Shown: positions 1-5,741 of the stretch, in pieces
Position numbering within the stretch: position 1 is the stretch's first letter
Layout of the letters: the number at the start of each line of letters is the position of its first letter
From: Candidatus Binatia bacterium
GTDB taxonomy: Bacteria; Desulfobacterota_B; Binatia; UBA9968; JAJDTQ01
Direction of reading: 5' to 3'
Assembly: GCA_022827045.1 (NCBI GenBank)
Contig: JAJDTQ010000118.1
Coordinates: 1-10,296, forward strand
DNA length: 10,296 nucleotides
The notes under the pieces: generated by a model
Told to the model about the DNA's origin: nothing
Seen by the model: the letters and a program-made list of their open reading frames with translations, nothing else
Databases searched by the model: none
Program-made: the position numbers and the translations under genes

Positions 1-293
1 AGCGTCACCGCCTGCGGCTCCGGCACGGGCTCGTCGCCCGCCTTGATGCGCGCGATGATGAGCGCCGAACGGCGTCTCGCTTCCTCCGCCGTGACGATCC
101 CGTGACGGCCCACCGTCACCCGCTTCGCCGCCTTCCCGCCCGCGCGGGTCTGCACAACGTAGTACCTGATCCCCGACGGGTACACCCGAACGCCAAAGCC
201 TGAGAGCTCTGAATCCCAGAAGACGGTGTCCTTCCCCACCTTGAGGGCCTCGACGGTACGCTTCGAGATCGTCGTCGTGGTGAGCTTCGCCAT
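1..293 (-). CDS. Tyrosine recombinase/integrase, second tandem copy, N-terminal part only
   Basis: Partial gene: it starts at ATG 293 and stays open for 97 codons to the left edge, so the catalytic domain lies outside the window. The visible part is the DUF4102-type arm DNA-binding domain of P4-like integrases. It includes a KRTVEAL segment, an FWDSELSGFGVRV stretch (about residues 25-37), a VQTR strand, a VGRHG turn and an EEARRRSALIIARIKAG helix, all in the order seen in the complete integrase just upstream. An AAGGAA ribosome binding site at 301-306 sits 7 bases before the ATG, inside the 18-bp gap after the upstream stop, so the two genes are almost certainly co-transcribed. The two proteins align over their whole visible length but differ at many residues, so this is an old paralogue or a separately acquired partner rather than a recent duplication. 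Whether the missing part is intact cannot be judged. Confidence 0.85.
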   Translation of the reverse strand, partial: MAKLTTTTISKRTVEALKVGKDTVFWDSELSGFGVRVYPSGIRYYVVQTRAGGKAAKRVTVGRHGIVTAEEARRRSALIIARIKAGDEPVPEPQAVT

Positions 294-311
294 GTCGATT
301 TTCCTTGCGCC

Positions 312-1499
312 TCAACCCGCACCCACGCGTGGCGGCAGAAGGTCGGCGCCGATGCTGCCTCCGACCTTCGCTGCCGACGCCTTCTCGGTATCCCGCGCCA
401 GGTGCGCATAGCGCGCGGTAGTCGTCACCTTGCGATGGCCAAGCAGCCTGCCGATCATCGGAAGCCCTTCGCCCAGCGCCAGCGCCCGCGACGCGTACGA
501 ATGCCGGCAGTCATGAATCCGCACGCCATGCAGCCCCGCCCGCTCGCGCAGCCGCAGCCAGACCGCGTCGAGGTTCGTGAGATGACCCCCGGCCTTCTGC
601 CCGGTGATCACCCACGGGTTGCCTTCGATGCGCGGGATGCGTTCGAGTACCGCTCTCACCGCCGGGGTCAGCGGCACCCGGCGATGCCCCGTCTTGCCGT
701 CGCGGATGTGCAGTTCTCCGGCCGTCCGGTCCACGTCGTCCCACCTGAGCGTCACGATTTCGTTCCTGCGGCAGCCGGTCAGCAGCAGCAAACGGATCGC
801 CGCGATGGCGGACGGAAACACCGAGCCGTCGGCCTCCGCCTCGTCGAGTACTTCGCCGAGCTTGCGGTACTCCGCGGGCGTGAGGAACCGCTCGCGGCGG
901 TTCTCCCTGTAGCGCCGCACCGACCGGCACGGATTGCGCCGCGGCGGCGTCATGCCCCAGGCCTCGGCAAGGCGGAACATCCTGGCAAGCACCGTCACCG
1001 CCTGATTCGCCTGATAGGGCTTGTCGCGCAGCTTGTGGTGCAGCGCCAGGACCTGTGGGCGGTCCACCTCCGAGAGCCGCAGGTTCCCCAACTCCGGCAC
1101 GACATACAGCCGCACCAAGCGCTCGAAGGCCTCCACCGTCCCCGGGCGGCAATTCACCCGGACATGGGCCTCCATGTAGCGCTCGGCGAGTTCGGCAACG
1201 GTGGGCTCGGGAGCGGGTTGTGGCGGGTCCGGGTCAAGGCCGCGCTTGATGCGGTCGATCACGGCCGCCGCCTCGCGCCGGGCCTCGTCCGGCGCCATTT
1301 CTCCGTAGCGGCCCAGGGCGAAGCGCTTCGGCCCGCCCGCGGGACCGCGCGTCTGGACACACCAGACCTTGCGCCCGGAGACGTAGACGCGTATGCCGAA
1401 GCCTGGAAGGTCGCGGTCCCAAATCACGGTATCGCCGGACTCGACCGACAGTGCGTCAACGGCGCGTTTGGTCAGCTTGATGGGCCCTTGTCGGCGCAT
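312..1499 (-). CDS. Tyrosine recombinase/integrase, P4 (DUF4102) type, complete
   Basis: Site-specific recombinase of 395 aa that would integrate or excise a mobile element by strand exchange between att sites. Domains in order: DUF4102 arm-binding domain (about residues 5-90, with WDRDLPGFGIRV and LGRYGEMAPDEARREA), a core-binding SAM-like helical domain (about 98-195), and the catalytic domain (about 204-375). All expected catalytic residues are visible: Arg244 in TGCRRNEI, Lys269 in DGKTGH, His329 and Arg332 in HDCRHSYAS, His355 in LLGHRK, and the nucleophile Tyr364 in TARYAH. Length is normal for the family. The ATG start is supported by a TGAGGAGC ribosome binding site (1507-1514) with an 8-base spacer after GAGGAG. 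A second integrase follows 18 bp downstream. Element type and target site are unknown: no tRNA or matching att repeat is seen beside it. Confidence 0.95.
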   Translation of the reverse strand: MRRQGPIKLTKRAVDALSVESGDTVIWDRDLPGFGIRVYVSGRKVWCVQTRGPAGGPKRFALGRYGEMAPDEARREAAAVIDRIKRGLDPDPPQPAPEPTVAELAERYMEAHVRVNCRPGTVEAFERLVRLYVVPELGNLRLSEVDRPQVLALHHKLRDKPYQANQAVTVLARMFRLAEAWGMTPPRRNPCRSVRRYRENRRERFLTPAEYRKLGEVLDEAEADGSVFPSAIAAIRLLLLTGCRRNEIVTLRWDDVDRTAGELHIRDGKTGHRRVPLTPAVRAVLERIPRIEGNPWVITGQKAGGHLTNLDAVWLRLRERAGLHGVRIHDCRHSYASRALALGEGLPMIGRLLGHRKVTTTARYAHLARDTEKASAAKVGGSIGADLLPPRVGAG

Positions 1500-1713
1500 G
1501 GGCGGCGCTCCTCAGGTCTCGGATACGGGCTCACGAGTTCATTCCGTAAGCCTGTGAGGAGCTTAACCGATCCGTCATCGAAACGCAATCGACAGCAATC
1601 AATTCAGGGGTAGTCGGAGTCTGCGCATGTCGTTGAAATACAGACAGGTGAACTTTGGGCTTAGAAACCTAACATAGCGAAAATCATGACAAAAACAGCC
1701 AACGGTCATCACC
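1500..1713. promoter_or_regulatory. Divergent intergenic region between integrase and SRAP gene
   Basis: This 214-bp gap between two divergent genes must hold both promoters, and possibly integrase arm or core sites. It is visibly less GC-rich than the flanking genes, especially 1610-1700. The octamer GCTCCTCA at 1507-1514, whose complement is the integrase ribosome binding site, recurs inverted as TGAGGAGC at 1555-1562. A second short inverted pair, GTCTG/CAGAC, lies around 1620-1645. I found no convincing -35/-10 pair in either direction and no tRNA remnant, so the regulatory role is inferred from position only. Confidence 0.4.
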
Positions 1714-2412
1714 ATGTGCGGTAGGTACACCCAGACGGCAAAGATACAGGACTTAATGGACCGTTTCGACATCGACGAGCCGGACTTCGATCTGGCGCCT
1801 CGTTACAACCTAGCGCCCGGCCAGGACGCGCCGGTGATGGGCGTCAACCCGAACACACCGGATACCCGCACCCTGCGACTGATGCACTGGGGCCTCGTGC
1901 CCTATCACGCCAAGGACGCCGCCAAGCCCATCATCAACGCGCGGGCCGAGACGCTCGCCCAACGGCCCGCGTTCCGTTGGCTCTTGCCGAGACGCCGCTG
2001 TCTCGTACTGGCAGACGGCTTCTACGAGTGGCGCAAGGAAGGCCGCATCCGGACGCCCATGCGCTTCACCGTCCGAAACGGCGAACCCTTCGCCTTCGCC
2101 GGGCTGTGGGACCGCTGGCTCCGGCCCGACGGCACCTCCCTCTACTCGTTCACCATCGTCACCACGAGCCCCAACAGCGTCCTGGAGCCTGTCCACAACC
2201 GGATGCCCGTCATCCTGCTCCCGGAGGACGAAGCCAAGTGGCTCGATCCCGCTGTCACGGACCCGGCGGTCCTGTCGTCACTGCTCAAACCCTATCCCGT
2301 CGAGCTGATGGACGGGTATTGCGTATCACGAGCTGTCAACTCGCCGGTGAACGACTCGCCCGAGTGCATCGCGCCTGACGACGCGCCGCTTCCCCTGCTG
2401 CGAACGCCCTGA
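1714..2412 (+). CDS. SRAP-domain protein (YedK/HMCES family), abasic-site protection
   Basis: A 232-aa SOS-response-associated peptidase-like (SRAP, DUF159) protein. Family members form a stable thiazolidine DNA-protein crosslink with abasic sites in single-stranded DNA and so prevent strand breaks and error-prone repair. Key residues are at the classical positions: Cys2 directly after the initiator Met (needed as the free N-terminus after Met removal), Asn32 in YNLAP, Asn75 in the INARAET motif, Glu105 in DGFYEW, and His161 in VHNRMP. The MCGRY start fixes the initiation codon, because Cys2 must become the N-terminus. Length is typical. It points away from the integrases and converges with the RidA gene, 9 bp apart. 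SRAP genes occur both in chromosomes and as phage or element cargo. The integrase neighbour favours cargo, but that is inference. Confidence 0.95.
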   Translation: MCGRYTQTAKIQDLMDRFDIDEPDFDLAPRYNLAPGQDAPVMGVNPNTPDTRTLRLMHWGLVPYHAKDAAKPIINARAETLAQRPAFRWLLPRRRCLVLADGFYEWRKEGRIRTPMRFTVRNGEPFAFAGLWDRWLRPDGTSLYSFTIVTTSPNSVLEPVHNRMPVILLPEDEAKWLDPAVTDPAVLSSLLKPYPVELMDGYCVSRAVNSPVNDSPECIAPDDAPLPLLRTP

Positions 2413-2421
2413 TCGCCGCCC

Positions 2422-2766
2422 CTACTTCGCCGCGCAGACCATGATCTCCACCTGGGTGCCCGGCGTGAGATCGACGCCGATGGCGGCGCGGGCCGGCAAA
2501 TTGTCCTTGTCGATCCAGGCCATCCAGGCCTCGTTCATCTCGTCCTTGGCGTCGATGTCGGCGAGATACACGGTGGACGTGAGGATGCGGGACTTGTTGG
2601 TGCCGGCGGCCGCGAGGACGTCGTCGATCTTGGCCAGAACCTGTTCCGTCTGGCCTTTCGTCGACAGGGATTTGTCGTCGGCCACCAGGCCGGACAGGTA
2701 TACCAAACCGCCGTGCACCACGGCGCGACTGTTCCAAACCTGCGGTCTGATTCGTTCTATGCTCAT
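2422..2766 (-). CDS. RidA/YjgF-family protein (YoaB-like, RutC family)
   Basis: A 114-aa member of the YjgF/YER057c/UK114 (Rid) superfamily, small trimeric cytosolic proteins that hydrolyse reactive enamines/imines or act as specialised deaminases. Family hallmarks are the LVYLSGLVA strand (about 21-29), the VLAKIDDVLAAAGTNKSRIL helix region (43-62), TVYLADI, and the C-terminal PARAAIGVD and VEIMVCAA strands. Arg93 and Glu107 match the conserved Arg (which binds the substrate carboxylate) and Glu of the active site. The length and the GTNKSRIL and MNEAWMAW segments resemble E. coli YoaB more than canonical RidA. The ATG start is supported by GGAGGT (complement of 2776-2781), 9 bases upstream. 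It follows the MFS gene on the same strand after a 59-bp gap, so it may be the last gene of that operon or separately expressed. Confidence 0.9.
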   Translation of the reverse strand: MSIERIRPQVWNSRAVVHGGLVYLSGLVADDKSLSTKGQTEQVLAKIDDVLAAAGTNKSRILTSTVYLADIDAKDEMNEAWMAWIDKDNLPARAAIGVDLTPGTQVEIMVCAAK

Positions 2767-2825
2767 TGGACTGTGACCTCCGTTGTGGTTTGCGCACGGA
2801 CACTAGCAGATTCGACGGGAAACTC

Positions 2826-4250
2826 CTACGAAACCGCCTTTTCTCCTCGCTCTTGCTTTTTCCCGCCTCGGCGGAAGAGCGACGCCGCCGCGGCCAGGCC
2901 GCACAGCACCGCGGCAGTCAGGAACACGAGCTGGAAAGCGGTCACGAAGGCGCCCACCTCCCCCAGTTCCACGTGGGAGACACGCCAGCGTTCGAACAGC
3001 AGGCTGGCTCCGGTGACGCCGAAGACGATGCCGGCGGTGCGCATCATCTGGTTGATGCTGCCGGCGACGCCCTGGTGCTCGCGGGGGATGGCGCCCATGA
3101 CGAAGCTCATGTTGGGCACCTGGAAGGTGCCGAGGCCGAGTCCCACGAGGCACAGGGACAGGGCCGCGGTGGGGTAGTCGGAGCTTGCGTCCAGGCCACT
3201 GCCCAGCCACAGGCCCACGGCCTGGACGGCCAGACCCGCGGAGCTCAGGCCGGCGGTGCCGATGCGGTCGGACAGACGGCCGGCGAACGCGGCGGCAACA
3301 ATGGTCATCACCGCGGGCGCGAACAGGAGAAGGCCGACCAGGATCCCCCGGAAGCCCAGGATGTTCACGGCATAGTAGGGGACCAGCAGGCCGATGGGGA
3401 ACCGGGTGGCGTTGGCCGCCAGGTTGAGCAGGTTGGCGAGGGTGAAGGCCGGCCGGCGGAACAGGTCGAGGTTGACGACCGGCGCGGCCACCCGTTTCTC
3501 GGTGACGAGGAAGACCGCCAGGCTGACCACGCCAGCCAGCGCGAGCACGATTATCTCCGGCGACGCCCAGCCGAGGTCGCGGCTCCGGGTCATGGCCAGC
3601 AGGAGAGCGCCGGCGCTCAGGGTCAGGGTCGCCGCGCCGAGAAGGTCGAACCGCTCGCCCGACGTCGCCCGTTGCGCGGATTGGACGCGGCCGGAGGTGA
3701 ACCAGGCGATGAGCAGGGCGGGGAGCGCCCGGTACAGGTAGACCCCGCGCCAGCCGAAGGCGTCCACCAGCAGTCCGCCCAACAGCGGGCCCATGGCGTA
3801 CCCCGTGGCCGTGTTCATCTGGTAGAAGCCAAGCGCCCGCCCGCGCTCCGCGCCGCTGACGGCCAGTGTCACCAGCGCCGGTGCCGAGCCGAAAACCAGC
3901 GCCACACCTACCCCCTGGAGTATCCGCCCCATGAGCAGCCAGGCGAAGGTCTGGGCGAAGCCGCACACGGCGAACGCCACGGTGCTGATCAGGAGGCCGA
4001 TGGTGAGGATGCGCCAGTGGCCGAAGATGTCCGCCAAACGCCCGCAACCGAGCAGCAGGCTGGCGTGGGTCAGCACGTAGCTCACCACCACCCATTGGAT
4101 CGACATCAGGTTGATGCCGAACGCGTCGGTAATGGCCGGGAAAGCGATGTTGACCGAGGTGTCGAGGGACGCCAGCAGCCCACTGAAGCCCGCGATGAGC
4201 AAGGTCGGGTTCGACCAGATCCGGGTCGGTGGTGGTGTCGAGTCGGGCAA
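2826..4250 (-). CDS. MFS transporter, DHA2 (EmrB/QacA-like) family
   Basis: A 474-aa integral inner-membrane protein, probably a proton-coupled drug or metabolite exporter with about 14 hydrophobic segments. Visible signatures: motif D1-like LDTSVNIAFPAI (29-40) in the first membrane segment, motif A GRLADIFGHWRIL (70-82) in the first cytoplasmic loop, motif B around Arg109 in MGRILQGVG, and a motif C-like GYAMGPLLGGLL (150-161), the antiporter motif. The tail is basic (FRRGGKKQERGEK), as expected for a cytoplasmic end. The start is TTG at 4248-4250. An in-frame TAG at 4260-4262 blocks any earlier start, and later starts would cut into the first membrane segment. It begins 14 bp after the hydrolase stop, with GAGGT of the hydrolase end as a plausible ribosome binding site, which suggests translational coupling. 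Substrate unknown, perhaps the hydrolase product. Confidence 0.93.
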   Translation of the reverse strand: MPDSTPPPTRIWSNPTLLIAGFSGLLASLDTSVNIAFPAITDAFGINLMSIQWVVVSYVLTHASLLLGCGRLADIFGHWRILTIGLLISTVAFAVCGFAQTFAWLLMGRILQGVGVALVFGSAPALVTLAVSGAERGRALGFYQMNTATGYAMGPLLGGLLVDAFGWRGVYLYRALPALLIAWFTSGRVQSAQRATSGERFDLLGAATLTLSAGALLLAMTRSRDLGWASPEIIVLALAGVVSLAVFLVTEKRVAAPVVNLDLFRRPAFTLANLLNLAANATRFPIGLLVPYYAVNILGFRGILVGLLLFAPAVMTIVAAAFAGRLSDRIGTAGLSSAGLAVQAVGLWLGSGLDASSDYPTAALSLCLVGLGLGTFQVPNMSFVMGAIPREHQGVAGSINQMMRTAGIVFGVTGASLLFERWRVSHVELGEVGAFVTAFQLVFLTAAVLCGLAAAASLFRRGGKKQERGEKAVS

Positions 4251-4264
4251 AGGAAACCGCTACC

Positions 4265-5077
4265 TCAGCTTTCCGACAGCCACTGTTCCAACCGTTCGTT
4301 GTAGGCGTCGGGCCGGGTGCCGCGCATCATGTGGCCGACGCCCTCCCAGAACTCGAACACCACCTGCGGCGAGGCGATGCTCCGGAGATGACCCAGCTCC
4401 TGGGCGAGGATGGCCCCGGGCTGTGGCGCGACCGTGGCGTCTCCCACCAGGATCAGCGTCGGCACCTGGATGCGCCGCAGGCGTTCCTCGGACGCCAGCG
4501 CCCAGTCCCGGTTGTCGGTGAGGAGGCGGGTCAGGGCGTGGGGCGAGAAGTGGCGGTTGCGGTAGACCTCCCAGTCCTCCTGCTCGGGCGAAAGCCCGTG
4601 CTCCCGGGCCTCGGCGCGGATCTCCTCCTCGGGCCGCTCGAGTCGCGCCAGGGCGCCGGGCAGGGCGGTGACGAAGGCGTGCTGCATGCGCCAGTAGACC
4701 GGGTCTTCCAGGAAGGCGCGGGAGATGTCCTCGGGATGGTCCGAGGCCAGGATGGTGCCGATGTTGCCGCCCCAGGAGTGGCCGGCGTAGGCGGGGCGCT
4801 CGAGCTTCAGGTTGGCGATGAGCTGGTGCACGTCTTCGGCGAAGTCGCGCAGGCGGTAGCCGGTCACGGGCTTGTCCGATTCGCCGTGGCCCCGCAGGTC
4901 CGGCGCTACCACGTGGAAGCGGCCGGCGAAATGCTCGGCCACTCCGGCCCAGCCCAGGCTGTAGTTGGTCCAGCCGTGGACCAGCAGCAGGTCCGGGGCC
5001 GCGGGGTCGCCCCACTCCCGGTAGTGCATCCGGATGCCCTGCACTTCGGTGAAGCCGCTTCTGGGATCTTCAGCCAT
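4265..5077 (-). CDS. Alpha/beta-fold hydrolase
   Basis: A 270-aa cytosolic alpha/beta hydrolase (Abhydrolase_1), cleaving an ester, lactone, epoxide or C-C bond of unknown identity. Visible elements: oxyanion-hole motif HGWTNYS (34-40), APDLRGHGESDKP (58-70), nucleophile elbow GHSWGGN with Ser101, acid Asp213 in LILVGDATV, and base His249 in GVGHMM. A Ser nucleophile in GHSWGG makes an esterase-like or C-C hydrolase more likely than an epoxide hydrolase or haloalkane dehalogenase, which use Asp. I chose the ATG at 5077 because GGAGGA lies 8 bases upstream and the protein then starts just before the first family strand. The frame stays open to an ATG at 5203, but the 42 extra residues look like non-coding sequence. 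It heads a probable operon with the MFS transporter and is divergent from the GNAT gene. Confidence 0.92.
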   Translation of the reverse strand: MAEDPRSGFTEVQGIRMHYREWGDPAAPDLLLVHGWTNYSLGWAGVAEHFAGRFHVVAPDLRGHGESDKPVTGYRLRDFAEDVHQLIANLKLERPAYAGHSWGGNIGTILASDHPEDISRAFLEDPVYWRMQHAFVTALPGALARLERPEEEIRAEAREHGLSPEQEDWEVYRNRHFSPHALTRLLTDNRDWALASEERLRRIQVPTLILVGDATVAPQPGAILAQELGHLRSIASPQVVFEFWEGVGHMMRGTRPDAYNERLEQWLSES

Positions 5078-5238
5078 GATCGCCGTCCTCCATTGGCAAC
5101 GAGCGTATCCCCGTGTGACGAGGGAACGCGACGAAACGCATCCATGTGCAACCGATCTGGATAGTGATACACGTTTGGTGAAGCTCTGACCAATGCCATC
5201 CATGGTCGGCAGCGTCTCGGTTCCAGGAGGCAGCCTCG
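5078..5238. promoter_or_regulatory. Divergent intergenic region, hydrolase versus GNAT gene
   Basis: 161 bp between two divergent starts, so it probably holds promoters for both. Reading toward the hydrolase, TTGGTC (complement of 5188-5193) and TATCAC are separated by 18 bases, a weak sigma70-like pair. A short inverted repeat TTGGT/ACCAA spans 5175-5193 and overlaps that -35 candidate, so it could be an operator. The plus-strand promoter for the GNAT operon is not recognisable. The spacing and the palindrome are seen, while the function is inferred. Confidence 0.3.
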
Positions 5239-5706
5239 GTGCCCGAGTTCGTCACGGCAACCACGGAAGAACATTACAGGGAAGCGCGAGCCTTGCTTCG
5301 CGAGTACGAGGTCGAGATCGAAGTGGACCTGTGCTTTCAGGGGTTCGAGGAGGAGCTCGTGACCCTGGATCGCGTCTACGGCTCGCCCGGAGGGAGGTTC
5401 TTTCTCGTGCGCCAGGGAGAACGGACCGCGGGCTGCGTCGCCGTAAGGGATTTGGGCGGCGGAATCTGCGAGATGAAGCGTCTCTTCGTGCGTCCCGGTT
5501 TTCGCGGCAGGGGTTTGGGGAGAGAGTGCGCGGAGCAGATCGTCGAAACGGCGCGGCAGATGGGTTACCGCACCATGCGGCTCGACACGCTCCCCGCCAT
5601 GCACTCGGCCATCGCCTTGTATCGCTCCATGGGTTTCAGCGAGATCGGTCCTTACACGGAAAATCCCTGCGAGGGCGCGCTGTTCATGGAGTTGGGGTTG
5701 GGGTAG
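5239..5706 (+). CDS. GNAT-family N-acetyltransferase
   Basis: A 155-aa single-domain GNAT enzyme, transferring an acetyl group from acetyl-CoA to an amine of an unknown small molecule or protein. The acetyl-CoA pyrophosphate-binding motif A is clear: strand CEMKRLFV followed by RPGFRGRGLG (85-94), the Arg-x-x-Gly-x-Gly loop. The C-terminal motif B region IALYRSMGFSEIGPY (125-139) is also typical. The N-terminal segment with DLCFQGFEEEL is shared by a common bacterial GNAT subgroup, from memory. The start is GTG at 5239, chosen because AGGAGG (5225-5230) lies exactly 8 bases upstream and no ATG fits. It is the first gene of a plus-strand series, and the amidase begins 35 bp after its stop. Substrate and role in the cluster are unknown. 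Confidence 0.9.
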   Translation: MPEFVTATTEEHYREARALLREYEVEIEVDLCFQGFEEELVTLDRVYGSPGGRFFLVRQGERTAGCVAVRDLGGGICEMKRLFVRPGFRGRGLGRECAEQIVETARQMGYRTMRLDTLPAMHSAIALYRSMGFSEIGPYTENPCEGALFMELGLG

Positions 5707-5741
5707 GGTCCGAACGTAGATAGTGCCAATGGAGGAACAAC

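Noticed and set aside
402..1613. Long open plus-strand frame antisense to the complete integrase
   Set aside because: Its translation is compositionally odd (Arg, His, Pro and Gln rich) with no domain, while the opposite strand encodes every integrase catalytic residue.
1500..1713. tRNA or tmRNA fragment serving as attachment site beside the integrase
   Set aside because: No T-arm, acceptor stem or CCA-like end is visible on either strand, and no direct repeat partner is found in the window.
2766..4304. 512-codon plus-strand frame antisense to the MFS gene, longer than the MFS gene itself
   Set aside because: High-GC shadow: the translation is low-complexity Gly/Glu/Gln/His-rich, and the minus strand carries clear MFS motifs and membrane segments.
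5078..5203. N-terminal extension of the alpha/beta hydrolase to an ATG at 5203
   Set aside because: The 42 extra residues resemble no signal peptide or domain, and the ATG at 5077 has a well-placed GGAGGA site.
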